Positions 29,655 through 39,610 of a stretch of DNA of 64,000 nt are shown piece by piece. Source of the stretch: Siphonodentalium dalli. Taxonomy: Eukaryota; Mollusca; Scaphopoda; Gadilida; Siphonodentaliidae. Position 1 is the stretch's first letter. Every line of letters starts with the position of its first letter. The notes beneath the pieces were generated by a model that made no database searches, was not told where the DNA came from, and saw nothing but the letters and a program-made list of their open reading frames with translations. Location: contig CP136065.1 in the NCBI GenBank assembly GCA_032622095.1, positions 207,370,151 to 207,434,150 on the forward strand, read 5' to 3'. The position numbers and the translations under genes were made by a program.

Positions 29655-30210
29655 TTATTATCCATCCCTTAACTAACACCTTTTCTGATTGTGCAAAAGC
29701 CGCCACGTGATATAATCCTGGAAAAAGTCATATTGGACTCCCGAATTGTAATATTGGACTCCCAAGTGTGCAATATGACTTTTTTATCGGGACTCTGTGA
29801 CGTCACGAATTAACTCTATTGCGAAATGAATCGGTGAAATTGTGATGCGCGCGCAACACTGGTGGATTTAGCAGACGATTCACGTCATGCTCTCTGATTG
29901 AGAGGATAGTGGTTAGGCGCCAAGCGCCCGGGATGGTCGAAAAGATCGAGTGATCTTCTCCTTCACCCCAATCAAATTACAGGCTTTTATAGAGAATTAA
30001 GCGCCGACAAATAACCAAAATAACCACAAAAGTTTTATTCCCAAAATTTGGATAAACATACAGATGAATAATAAAAATGTCATTATACAATATTGTGTAC
30101 AGTATGAGTTTTTCTTGTACTCGCGTGTCTCGTCCAATATGACTTTTCACCACAACCTGGACGAGTACAAGAAAAACACACACTGTACACAACATTGTAT
30201 AATAACTTTA
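29655..30210. mobile_element. fold-back repeat family F1, copy A
   Basis: Reverse-complement partner of 31526-31756 plus 40361-40703. Shared blocks include TTATTATCCATCCCTTAACT, several AGTCATATTGGACTCC units, TGACGTCACGAATTAACTC and CAGGCTTTTATAGAGAATTA, with a terminal hairpin built from TTATACAAT and ATTGTATAA. Non-autonomous; no ORF of note. Confidence 0.75.
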
Positions 30211-30231
30211 TGTTATAGTGACATAGTCTCA

Positions 30232-30690
30232 AGCCTGAGTTTAGTGCGCCTGTTATTTGCAGAAAGAGGTCCCCAGAGGGTGAATTTAGTGACGTTATCC
30301 CGCATAGCGGGCTAGCACCACTAAATTTACCCTCTGGGGGCATCATTCTGCTTAGGCCTCATCTTCTCTAGAAAGTTTCTTTATCAAAAAAATTCTATAG
30401 AAACTTCACATAGATTCTATTTCTTTTTTAGTTTAATTTCTCTATACCCCCAAATCGACAGACGACACGTTGCATAATCGAGGTTCTCAATGGGTGTACG
30501 TGACGACAATATTCACCATTTGGGAACTTCAATCTGAGTCTATGTCTCCCATAGCACATTAGGCCATGCAAAATTATGTCCCAGAAGGTGAATTTGGTGA
30601 TGCTAGCCGGCTATGCGGGATAGCGTCACTAAATTCACCCTCTGTGAACCTTATTCTGCAAATGACAGGCACACTAAATTCAGACTTGCA
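30232..30690. mobile_element. MITE copy 2 of the CAAGCCTGAG family
   Basis: Full-length relative of 706-1154 in the same orientation, ending ...TTCAGACTTG. The flanks CATAGTCT and CATAGTAG (6/8) are compatible with an aged 8-bp duplication. It lies directly beside fold-back copy A. Confidence 0.75.
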
Positions 30691-31525
30691 TAGTAGCAAC
30701 CACCACAGCGCCGCAGGCGCTGTGTTGCTTTTCAAGTTTAGGCGTGAATGACGTCATTAATTTTTACAATACCATGAAACAGAATTTCGACGCGATGAAA
30801 ATCCGGACAAGAAAAATGGGTTAAAAATCACGTGACTTCCGCCCCGCTTTTGCATGGGAACAATAATATCAAATTGTGAAATCACGGAATCGGAAGTGGA
30901 CCAAGTGGGATGGTTATGAAATTAGCAACTTCAGAATTCCTATGTTATGTAGGCTTATGAATTAGTTTCATTTTGACCATTTTCGTTGGTTAGCTGATCG
31001 AAAACCAGCGAAGACGTCATGACATGGTCCATGACGTCATTTACGTCAGTTGTTTTTGTGGGCCAGAATCCAGACATATTTGGTCTTTACCGGAAACACC
31101 GATTTCACATCACTAGACTAAACGCAATTATATATACAAAATGACCTAAGGACATTTTATGTACAATATGCACACATAAAAACGTGGTGTTTGTTTGTTT
31201 GGTTTTCATTGTTCCTTTTTTGTTTGTTCTTCTTTTAAAACTAGTGAGTGCATATAAGATTATATTCTTCATCGTGTTTTCAAATGTCATTTTGACTATC
31301 AGTTTGAATTTTTGACCATGCAATGGGCTAATTCAGCTGCCTTCCACAATATATACACTTAAATGTGAATAAGAGACTTCTCTAAAGACCATTTTCTAGA
31401 ACAATATAGACTGGATTCAAACGAGAGATGTGTTCTATTGACAAGATCTAGCTAGCTAGCGCATGAAACTGTCCGCGCGAAAGATTTCCCCAGTGATATT
31501 GTGGGATATAGCGCCCATGTAATAT
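30691..31525. other. unassigned DNA
   Basis: Contains a short perfect hairpin CACAGCGCC/GGCGCTGTG (about 30703-30723) and otherwise no recognisable feature. Confidence 0.5.
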
Positions 31526-31756
31526 AAAGTTATTATACAATGTTGTGTACAGTATGTGTTTTTCTTGTACGAGTCCAGGTTGTGGTGAAAAGTCATATTG
31601 GACGAGACACGCCAGTGTCGATTCCAATATGACTTTTCACCACAACCTGGACGAGTACAAGGAAAACTCATACTGTACACAACATTGTATAATGACATTT
31701 TTATTATCCATCTGTATGTTTATCGAAATTTTGAAAATAACACTTTTGTGGTTATT
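31526..31756. mobile_element. fold-back repeat F1, copy B, left part (split by Gypsy)
   Basis: Inverted relative of 29985-30210. It holds an approximately 160-bp near-perfect palindrome (31532-31693) with arms TTATACAATGTTGTGTACAG... and ...CTGTACACAACATTGTATAA and a loop near 31610-31625. The element continues after the Gypsy insertion at 40361. Confidence 0.8.
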
Positions 31757-32506
31757 TGTGCCAAGACAACCACAGGGACATAACTTTCAACCCGGGAAGA
31801 AGATAGGAAATCTCTGTCAGAGGGGCGCTCGATTACCACACATATCAGCGTCGCTGTTGACCACATCTAGATCACAAAAGTACTGAGCACCAAATCGAAT
31901 TAGCGAGCGTCCATGCAATAACATAGGGAAATGATTTGTGGAGTAAACAGAACACGGTCTTGAGGATTAGCAAGACCAGATGTATCGCCTAGAAAGCTAC
32001 TGAAACCAGGAGAGTTAATAGGACCCATGGGGAGATGACGATAACTCAATTACCCTAAGTACGATGAACCGACGCGCCGTGAAAATACACATGGCCGTCA
32101 TTAGCAGACACTGGGTATTTTAGGAAGAAGCAAGCGAACATGAGAAGACAGTTCTAACCAGCTACCCGATAGTAACAACGAATTCTCGGACGCCAGAGAA
32201 AAGCAACTAGAAGGATGGATGAAGATACAAGGTAAACACGATGATCTTGTGATCCTAACAACATCTCACTGATGCGCCGGCGGAAGAAGAACATGAGACG
32301 ACAGGATGATAAACTCAACCGGAACTCAACCGAGTAGAAGACAAGCAGATACATCCAACCTATGAAGACGGAAGAAGATCCCAACCCAAGCAGACGACAG
32401 GAAGAGAAACCCAGATGCCGATGATTGAACATTATTGACTTTGTTATATATAAATAATCAAACAGTTCTGATAGCCTTAAGAGTTATATGTACCCGTATT
32501 GGCACA
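31757..32506 (+). repeat. Gypsy 5' LTR
   Basis: 750 bp, bounded by TGTGCCAA/TTGGCACA. It matches the 3' LTR throughout except 32307 (T) versus 40161 (A), the only difference I found. TATATATAAA at about 32445-32453 is a candidate TATA box. Confidence 0.95.
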
Positions 32507-32517
32507 TATCTCTTAAC

Positions 32518-32535
32518 TGGTGCCTTCGAGCCAGG
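32518..32535 (+). promoter_or_regulatory. primer-binding site
   Basis: TGGTGCCTTCGAGCCAGG, 11 nt after the LTR, begins with TGG complementary to a tRNA CCA end and reads like the complement of a tRNA acceptor/T-arm. I cannot name the tRNA with confidence. Confidence 0.7.
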
Positions 32536-32642
32536 ATCTGAACGCTAATCACAGACACAACGTGAAGCCAGAAGAGGAACAGTGTGCACAGAAACAGTGT
32601 GGGAAAATTCGCAAAACGTGAGTCTAATTGTTTATTATCATA

Positions 32643-33734
32643 ATGGCTACCCAACAACAACAACAATCAGTTGGTGTTCTCGCCCCATTGACAGAGTCTA
32701 TCAATTCTCAAATTGCTGCAATGGCCATGACTACGGTGACACAGGTAGTGACGTCATTTGACGGGGACCCCACGAAATACCACGGGTGGGTCAAGTCGAT
32801 AGAAAAATGCGCGATCCTAACCGGCGCTAACGAAGCAAAGAAGCCCTATATGGCATTCCAGAGCGCGACGGGCCCCGTATCAGATTTTTTACAAAGATAT
32901 TTGGCCACGAATCCTAACGCCACGTGGCAAGACACAAAAACTGAATTATCTAGTCGATTTGCCGAGATAAATGACATTCAATTCGCCTTTTCGATGCTAA
33001 GAAAAATCAAGCAAAAACAAAACGAAAATTTACATGTGCTTGCCGAACGGATTTTGGAGATCGCGATTGTAGCATACCGAGAGCAAACCGGCGGGATCAA
33101 CGCGGTTGAAGGCCAACTCGTAGGGTTTTATATTGACGCTTTAAGAAGCGACAGTTTGAAAATGAAGTTGATTAGGGATGCGCCGAAGACACTAAAATTG
33201 GCAGCCGACATCGCCATGCGGGAAATGGGGATCCGACGGGTATTCAACCTACGAACGGGCCGCGAAAATTACAACGAAGACGAACCGGAAGCAATGGAAA
33301 TCGATAGTTTCAGAAACAAACGCGCGAGAACAACCTGCGATATTTGCGCAAGCGATAACCACACGACCCGTGAACACCGATCACGCCCGAGACAGGTGCA
33401 TGTCGAAGCGGTGGTTAAACCACGAACAGTCGAATGTTGGACGTGTCAAGGTGACCATTTCGCTCGCGACTGCCCCTTTAAGACCGAAAACCGAAGGCAC
33501 GTATCTTGCTGGGGTTGCAACGGTAATCACTTGGCTAGAAATTGCCCCTCTAAATCCGGAGATTCGAAGCAAAGGCAATGGAACACGCCAGTAACGCCAC
33601 CTAGGGGAATCCGCCGAGATCAGCCGAACCGATCACGTGACCTATCCCATGATACACCGCGTCACAGCCGGAGATATCCGACATTAAACGAACCACCGCG
33701 ACTAATGACCCCGCCCACATACGCAAAAAACTAA
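32643..33734 (+). CDS. gag: Gag structural protein
   Basis: 363 residues from ATG 32643 (MATQQQQQ). The capsid-like region (about 40-215) includes FDGDPTKYHGWVKSIEKCA and a YRE...FIDAL-type helix segment typical of Gypsy Gag. The nucleocapsid has three Cys/His knuckles: CDICASDNH (C232), CWTCQGDHFARDC (C265) and CWGCNGNHLARNC (C289), then a basic Arg/Pro-rich tail. It assembles the virus-like particle and binds genomic RNA. The stop at 33732-33734 is directly preceded by a slippery heptamer that would give Gag-Pol. Confidence 0.93.
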   Translation: MATQQQQQSVGVLAPLTESINSQIAAMAMTTVTQVVTSFDGDPTKYHGWVKSIEKCAILTGANEAKKPYMAFQSATGPVSDFLQRYLATNPNATWQDTKTELSSRFAEINDIQFAFSMLRKIKQKQNENLHVLAERILEIAIVAYREQTGGINAVEGQLVGFYIDALRSDSLKMKLIRDAPKTLKLAADIAMREMGIRRVFNLRTGRENYNEDEPEAMEIDSFRNKRARTTCDICASDNHTTREHRSRPRQVHVEAVVKPRTVECWTCQGDHFARDCPFKTENRRHVSCWGCNGNHLARNCPSKSGDSKQRQWNTPVTPPRGIRRDQPNRSRDLSHDTPRHSRRYPTLNEPPRLMTPPTYAKN

Positions 33735-33767
33735 GGAATCCTCTCATTGAGGCCACATGTGAGAGGA
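33725..33767 (+). promoter_or_regulatory. -1 programmed ribosomal frameshift site
   Basis: A AAA AAC at 33725-33731 is in gag register (GCA AAA AAC TAA), immediately before the gag stop. After a 7-nt spacer, TCCTCTCA (33739-33746) pairs perfectly with TGAGAGGA (33760-33767) around a 13-nt loop. The pol frame is exactly -1 relative to gag and open from here. This matches the classical retroviral frameshift layout. Confidence 0.85.
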
Positions 33768-36700
33768 AATTTAGTATCAACATTGTGGGGAACCCCAGCT
33801 CGTGTTTAGTCAGAATAGGGAAAAATAAATATCGCTCATTAGTGGATAGTGGAGCGGAAGTATCATTGATTCACAAACGCGTCTATGACGCATTACAGTT
33901 CCGACCGAAACTAACTAGGGAACACATCAACCTTAGCTCCGTGAATGGGAAATCACTGGGCGTACTTGGTAGCGTGGAACTGACCTTCAGAATGGCGAAA
34001 CTAAAATTAACCCATAAATTTTATGTGGCGAATGATATGACCTGGAATATGATCTTGGGGAGGGATTGGTTGACCTCTCGGGGGGTCCGACTATATTATG
34101 ATCTGGGATGCCTCAAGGTCAGTGACGTGTACGTCCCATTGGAATCGGACGCGCACATAGCTTCCCTGCTGAGATTGACCAGTAAGGTTAGCTTAAAGCC
34201 TCAAACATCAACTTTATGTATGGGAAAATCAAAAAACTTAGCTTCTCTTCGCAAGTCGACATTAGTAGAGGTGGCCCAAATCGAGACAGGCTACCTAGCG
34301 TCAGAACCCGGTCTGGAAATCGGCAGCTCCATTTCTGGGGTGGGCAAGAGGAACAAGGTCCCGGTATTACTCGTCAATAACACCAACAAAACGTTTCGCC
34401 TACGACGGGGCAGTGTAATCGGCAAGACGGTAGTGTGTGACCCTGGAACCAGCCGCGAAATTAACTCTTTGTCACAAAGTTCCCAGTTCCCGACGACCTG
34501 TAATTACCGCGACGATGGCTACGCCCTTAGACGCGCCGGCCATAACAGGGGAGACAACTCTAGGTCAGCGCGCGCTACCGGCGAGAAAAGATTAAATTTG
34601 GCCGAAGTTTCGTGCCCAGAGCGATACCGAGAAACACTGATAAAATTGTTGAAGTCCAACTCGGACATCTTTGCCGACAAAGATACCGAGCTGACACAGA
34701 CGAGCACAGTCAAAATGCATATCGACACGGGAAACCACCCTCCGATAAAACTTCGCCCGTATCGCACCCCTTTGAATAAACGACCGTTGGTTGACGTTGC
34801 CATAAATGATATGCTAGAAGCAGACATTATCAGGCCGAGTTCGAGTCCTTACTCAAGTCCGATTGTTATGGTTGATAAGCGCGATGGCACCAAACGATTT
34901 TGCGTCGACTTCAGGCAATTAAATGCCGTAACCAAACCTATGTCATACCCACTTCCGGTTATCGACGATATTTTGGCACTTCTTGGAAAATCTAAATTCT
35001 TCACCGCTATCGATCTCAAAAGCGGTTATTGGCAGTGCCAGGTCGCAGAGGAGGACAAGCAAAAGACGGCATTCGCTTGCCACCGAGGTCTTTTTGAATT
35101 CAACTCCATGCCTTTTGGGCTCCGGAACGCTGGAGGGGTTTTCTCCCAGCTGATGGCCCAGGTGTTATGTGGGATGGGTGATTACGCCATTGCCTACTTA
35201 GACGACGTCCTCATCTACAGCGAGTCCCTAGAATTACACTTGGAACATATCCAGAAAGTCTTTGACAAGTTGCGCCAACATACACTGAAATTAAAATTAA
35301 AAAAGTGCCAATTCCTAAAGCAAGAAACACGGTATTTGGGTTTTATAATTGATACCGACGGCGTCCGACCTGACCCCGACAAGGTCAAGGCCATCCGGTC
35401 GCTTGTGCCCCCAACATCAGTAAAAGAAGTACGTTCCTTCATTGGCATGAGCAACTACTACCGCAGATTTGTCCCCTCATTTTCGCAAATCGCTGAACCT
35501 TTGGTACAGCTTACAAAAAAATATGCCAAATTCAAATGGGACCAAGCTTGCCAAATTTCGTTTGACAAACTAAAAGAAAATCTCACGGCAGTGCCTCTCC
35601 TGGCCTACCCAAATACGGCCACGCCCTATACATTGTATACTGATGCAAGCGACCTTTGCATCGGTGCCTGTCTGACCCAGTTGGGCTCAGATGGCGTTGA
35701 AGAACCAATTTATTATCTCTCACACAAACTTAGTGATACTCAAACCCGATGGCCAACTGTGGAGAAAGAGGCATATGCAATTCACTTCGCATTACAAAGG
35801 TTGGACCATTACCTTCATAACGCCACTTTCACGATAAAAACAGATCATAAACCATTGAAGTATCTCTTGGAATCCCCCATGCAGAACAAGAAAATTCAAC
35901 AGTGGGCTTTGGGCATAACTGGATATAACTGTAACATTGAGTACATAGCTGGCCCAGATAATCACTGCGCAGACCTGCTCAGTCGAACGCCACCTAATGC
36001 TTATACGGAACAAGAGAAGGCAGAAGTAGAGGTAGATATCAACGACAATAACCTTACTGTCGCCGAGACCCAAGCGGAAATCGCCGCCTTGAATTCGTCT
36101 CGATTTAAACCCAAAGACTTCGCAAGCTGCGAGGTAACCCCAAAGGAACTGCCAAATAAAACTCAAATTGGTCAGGCTTACCAACCTACTAATCTACTGT
36201 TCAACAAGCCAGGCTTCAACATGCTTGAGGAACAAAAGAAAGACCCGGAAATTGCGTCAGTTCTGGAGGCCCTCGACAAAGGCGAGGACACCCGGAATGA
36301 CAAACACTTGATGATTGACGGGGTACTCTATTACCTCTCGAGTGCTGACGCAGAACCGACCACACGCCTTTGGGTGCCCGCACATCTTCAAACCAACATA
36401 ATCCAACAATACCACGATGATAACGGCCACGTGGGAGTAGACAAAACGCATGATGCGATTAGGTCGAAATATTTTTGGCCCAGACTGTACAAGGAACTAA
36501 ACTGTTACGTTGGAAAGTGCGTGACCTGCCAAGTCAGGTCTCTGCAAAAACAATCCCCTAAAATGCAAATAACGGACACGCCCCCCTACCCTTTTGCCAA
36601 AATTGGGTTGGACCTATCAGGGCCATACCCCACGTCGCTATCGGGTAACCGCTACATTATCAGCTTCATAGACTTATATAGCGGGTGGGCAGAAGCGTTT

Positions 36701-37963
36701 CCGGTCAAGGACAAGTCAGCCGATAACGTTGTTCATCTCTTGATCGACGAGATATTCCCGCGACATGGATGCCCTCTAGAAATAATAACCGATAACGGCA
36801 GTGAGAACATTAATTACAAGGTCAGGGACACTCTGAAGGCTTTGAACATTCACCACGTGACTACGTCTTATTATCACCCCCAGAGCAACAGTAGAGTGGA
36901 GAGATTTCACAGGACTTTTAAAGACATTGTCTCAAAGAAAGTGGCAGACCAAATAAACACGTGGGACGTCCATTTAAATCAAGCACTAGCTGCGATTCGA
37001 TTTAACAAAAATGAAACTTCTAAATTCTCCCCCTTTTTCTTGTTATACAACCGAGACGTCGTGTTCCCAATAGACAATCTCCTAAAACCCAGGCGTAAAT
37101 ACGCGGGAGAAGATTACCATCAGATAGCTCTGCAACAACAGCACAAATCCTTTATGATGGTACACAAACACGTGAAACAGGCGAAACGCCAACAAGCAGC
37201 GAAATTTAACAAAAAGGCCACAGACACCAAATTCGAGATTGGCGAGGCCGTCTATGTGAAGAATCATTTACGAAAAAGCAAACTTGAAAGCAAATGGAAA
37301 CCCTACTTCCGCATAACCAAGCAAATAACGCCCGTTACTTTCGAGTTAAGGAATCAATTAACTGGGAAAGTCACACAATCCCATGCTGAACATATGCGCA
37401 AAGCCAACCTGGAATGGGAAATCCCCAAAACTGACAACAACAAGCGTGCTCAAACGTATGTTGTTCCCCCCGAAGACGAAGATAGCGACGTTCCTGCCCC
37501 TAACATTGTGGGTGGGTCTTCTGGCGATGAAACAGAACCATTACCAGATGATGTAATCGCTCGATATCGGAGACAATGTTCGGACTCCGATGACGAAGAT
37601 GTCCCTTTAAGCGAGCTTAAGATGCGCTTACAGCATAGGAAAACGCGACTCGCGCGCTCAGAGCCGCTACAAAACCCTGACTCGTCCATGGACGAGAGAC
37701 CAGAGCCGAGTGCCAAGGCACGACGCGCTCCAGCGCCTCGTCGACACGGGCGCAAAGTAACAAAGATGGTTACGAGTAATGACAGCTCAGAGGATGAGTT
37801 AATGGAAGTGGCCGCCATTGAACAAAACCCTCGTGAATGTAGGCCCGTACCGGCCCCTCGCAAGTGTAAGCAGCTCATGAATGGAGCGAGCAGCAACTTA
37901 ATAGATAAACCGTTGTTTCAAGCCGTGCTATCAGCAATAATAATTGAGTGCTCGAAACAGTGA
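33731..37963 (+). CDS. pol: Pol polyprotein: protease, reverse transcriptase, RNase H, integrase
   Basis: Entered by -1 frameshift at 33731. Numbering from the codon at 33785: aspartic protease VDSGAEVSLIH (D21) and ILGRDWL; reverse transcriptase with RFCVDFRQLN, FTAIDLKSGYWQ and YLDD (471-474); RNase H with YTDAS and TDHKPLKYLL; integrase with an HHCC zinc segment (HVGV...CVTCQ) and the DDE triad D943, D1003, E1039 (35-residue D-E spacing). A C-terminal domain with HAEHMRKA follows. The last 150 residues are acidic then Pro/Arg-rich (PAPRRHGRK, PVPAPRKCK) with no domain I recognise. No stop or frame break over 1392 codons; all catalytic residues are present. Confidence 0.96.
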   Translation, partial: LRNPLIEATCERKFSINIVGNPSSCLVRIGKNKYRSLVDSGAEVSLIHKRVYDALQFRPKLTREHINLSSVNGKSLGVLGSVELTFRMAKLKLTHKFYVANDMTWNMILGRDWLTSRGVRLYYDLGCLKVSDVYVPLESDAHIASLLRLTSKVSLKPQTSTLCMGKSKNLASLRKSTLVEVAQIETGYLASEPGLEIGSSISGVGKRNKVPVLLVNNTNKTFRLRRGSVIGKTVVCDPGTSREINSLSQSSQFPTTCNYRDDGYALRRAGHNRGDNSRSARATGEKRLNLAEVSCPERYRETLIKLLKSNSDIFADKDTELTQTSTVKMHIDTGNHPPIKLRPYRTPLNKRPLVDVAINDMLEADIIRPSSSPYSSPIVMVDKRDGTKRFCVDFRQLNAVTKPMSYPLPVIDDILALLGKSKFFTAIDLKSGYWQCQVAEEDKQKTAFACHRGLFEFNSMPFGLRNAGGVFSQLMAQVLCGMGDYAIAYLDDVLIYSESLELHLEHIQKVFDKLRQHTLKLKLKKCQFLKQETRYLGFIIDTDGVRPDPDKVKAIRSLVPPTSVKEVRSFIGMSNYYRRFVPSFSQIAEPLVQLTKKYAKFKWDQACQISFDKLKENLTAVPLLAYPNTATPYTLYTDASDLCIGACLTQLGSDGVEEPIYYLSHKLSDTQTRWPTVEKEAYAIHFALQRLDHYLHNATFTIKTDHKPLKYLLESPMQNKKIQQWALGITGYNCNIEYIAGPDNHCADLLSRTPPNAYTEQEKAEVEVDINDNNLTVAETQAEIAALNSSRFKPKDFASCEVTPKELPNKTQIGQAYQPTNLLFNKPGFNMLEEQKKDPEIASVLEALDKGEDTRNDKHLMIDGVLYYLSSADAEPTTRLWVPAHLQTNIIQQYHDDNGHVGVDKTHDAIRSKYFWPRLYKELNCYVGKCVTCQVRSLQKQSPKMQITDTPPYPFAKIGLDLSGPYPTSLSGNRYIISFIDLYSGWAEAFPVKDKSADNVVHLLIDEIFPRHGCPLEIITDNGSENINYKVRDTLKALNIHHVTTSYYHPQSNSRVERFHRTFKDIVSKKVADQINTWDVHLNQALAAIRFNKNETSKFSPFFLLYNRDVVFPIDNLLKPRRKYAGEDYHQIALQQQHKSFMMVHKHVKQAKRQQAAKFNKKATDTKFEIGEAVYVKNHLRKSKLESKWKPYFRITKQITPVTFELRNQLTGKVTQSHAEHMRKANLEWEIPKTDNNKRAQTYVVPPEDEDSDVPAPNIVGGSSGDETEPLPDDVIARYRRQCSDSDDEDVPLSELKMRLQHRKTRLARSEPLQNPDSSMDERPEPSAKARRAPAPRRHGRKVTKMVTSNDSSEDELMEVAAIEQNPRECRPVPAPRKCKQLMNGASSNLIDKPLFQAVLSAIIIECSKQ

Positions 37964-38308
37964 CCTGGGGTCCATTACAGAAGAAATGCGACCCTACCCT
38001 TAACTGGCTTATTGGCAAACCTAACCTGGCTTCGTAAATGTTGAAAATAGTTAGCCCAACGCCCCAGACCGAATCGCGAATAAATAGTCATGTTCGGATC
38101 AATGACAGGTCGCGCGCCCCATGAAACCCGGCACGTGCGCATGACGATTTAATAAATAAAGCTTTGAACTTTGCAATCGCGCACCGAGAGATAACGTGCA
38201 CGCCGCCACCCTTAGGGTTACTACGTTTGAGCGCACCCCGCTCAAATAAACACGATCGAAAATATGCTCACGACTGACTTAGTGAACGAAAAAGTATTAC
38301 CCCAATGA
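37964..38308 (+). other. non-coding interval after pol
   Basis: About 345 bp containing GCGCACC-rich stretches and no long ORF. AATAAATAAAGC (38151-38162) resembles a poly(A) signal. Confidence 0.5.
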
Positions 38309-38599
38309 ATGGTAGAGATGGCCAGGGTGGTATTTTGCCCTAGTAACGTAGTTACAGTAGTAATTTTCATTATCTTGACCCACCGATTCTGGTGGAAATT
38401 TGTTAAACATCAGTTGCCAAGGTTAGCCATTATGTATAATAAGCAGTTAGACCAGCGACCTGAGGATATCCTGAATGCCGTGTTCAAAGAACCCATCGAC
38501 GAAGCAATGGAGACGGATGCACCAAAGCCGTCTGCGCTATTCCGGGACAACACTCAGGAACGCCTACATGTATATCCAATTATAGCCGTCAGAGGCTGA
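38309..38599 (+). CDS. accessory ORF with one transmembrane segment
   Basis: 96 residues from ATG 38309. Residues about 12-27 (SNVVTVVIFIILTHRFWW) form a hydrophobic segment suited to a membrane anchor. A cytoplasmic-like polar region with YNKQLDQRPEDI and an acidic EPIDEAMETDAP stretch follows. Placed after pol in a Gypsy element, it occupies the env/accessory position. It is too short for a fusion glycoprotein and has no cysteine-rich ectodomain; whether it is translated, perhaps from a spliced RNA, is unknown. It is preserved in an element with nearly identical LTRs, so openness alone is weak evidence. Confidence 0.45.
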   Translation: MVEMARVVFCPSNVVTVVIFIILTHRFWWKFVKHQLPRLAIMYNKQLDQRPEDILNAVFKEPIDEAMETDAPKPSALFRDNTQERLHVYPIIAVRG

Positions 38600-39067
38600 C
38601 CACATCTGTGGCGGATTTGGATTAGTATTAATTATGTATCGTATATTAATGTATTCCGAATTTCCTTCGTAATTATTGTTGCGCGGATATCAGAATCATT
38701 TGCATGTATATAGACATTTATGCATTTCATATATTTCAAATATTAATTGTTGCATAACGATGTCCAGGGTATTATAGTTGTATAATCATCAGAATGATTA
38801 TAGCAAGCGTTGAATAGGGACTATAAATCCCGACATTCGGTCATAAGTTTTGATGATTGAAATCAATCACTCCGACTTATCTTGTGTTTAACTGTTCGTC
38901 AACCAATCCATCTATATAATTAGTTGTAAATTCCATTTTCGTATTGGGCCGATCTGACGACCCTCAAGCGATACCGATAAATTGGAAAAGTAACCATTGT
39001 GTATACTGACTGTGTCATTTGTTCTCAAACCTCACACAAATATCCGTTTGAGTATTACAGGCTGACC
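38600..39067 (+). other. non-coding interval between accessory ORFs
   Basis: AT-rich, about 470 bp, no supportable ORF. It could contain a splice acceptor for the downstream ORF. Confidence 0.4.
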
Positions 39068-39589
39068 ATGGCGGTGGAACAAGGGTCGACCAGTTGTCAG
39101 AACCTACCCCCATACTCGGACATTGAGGACGAAAATACCTCGACATCCGATGATGACGATATGACACCCAATTCAGATGCACGACCATCCACCAGCAGGC
39201 GGCCGCATGAAAGCTACCTCGACATGATGCCGCGCATGCAGTCACCCACATCCTACAACCAGCCATGGGTACAGCCTTACAACGAGCATAGACGATATTA
39301 CGCGATGCAGTCACCTCCCCCGCCTTACAGCCCGCCCAGAGAATCTGAAGATGCACTCATCGACATCGACCCCGATTGGTACTACTTCACGGACGAACAC
39401 CGACAGCCGATCCAGACTCGCCAGCGAACCTACGCTAGAGCACGACAGCAGCCGTACCAACGACACCGACGGACATACGAACAACAGAGGCCTCTCATTC
39501 ACCGATGCCGCTGTTGCGAACTACTCCGACGAATCATCAACCTGCTACGCAGCAACGTATTGGACTTGCGATTTCAAGATCAACTTTAA
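39068..39589 (+). CDS. proline-rich accessory ORF with PPxY motifs
   Basis: 173 residues starting at an ATG in a strong context (ACCATGG). Two late-domain-like motifs are present: LPPYSD near residue 15 and PPPPYSPP near 80-87, which fits PPxY, the motif retroviral proteins use to recruit NEDD4-family ubiquitin ligases for budding. An acidic DIEDENTSTSDDDD stretch, a PSTSRRP linker and a very basic Arg/Gln-rich C-terminal third with a CRCCELLRRI cluster complete it. The family is not recognised. It ends about 20 bp before the 3' LTR. A role in particle release or as an accessory protein is inference. Confidence 0.55.
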   Translation: MAVEQGSTSCQNLPPYSDIEDENTSTSDDDDMTPNSDARPSTSRRPHESYLDMMPRMQSPTSYNQPWVQPYNEHRRYYAMQSPPPPYSPPRESEDALIDIDPDWYYFTDEHRQPIQTRQRTYARARQQPYQRHRRTYEQQRPLIHRCRCCELLRRIINLLRSNVLDLRFQDQL

Positions 39590-39592
39590 ATC

Positions 39593-39610
39593 GAAAAAGT
39601 GAAGGAGTAA
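39593..39610 (+). promoter_or_regulatory. polypurine tract
   Basis: GAAAAAGTGAAGGAGTAA, purine-rich with two T interruptions, abuts the 3' LTR and is the expected plus-strand primer site. Confidence 0.65.

Noticed and set aside
29880-29970. GGTTAGGCGCCAAGCGCCCGG region considered as a tRNA or SINE head
   Set aside because: No cloverleaf or proper A and B boxes could be drawn; it is part of the fold-back repeat.
32154-32432. 92-codon frame identical in both Gypsy LTRs (minus strand; also 40008-40286)
   Set aside because: Antisense to the LTR and identical only because the LTRs are nearly identical; no family resemblance.
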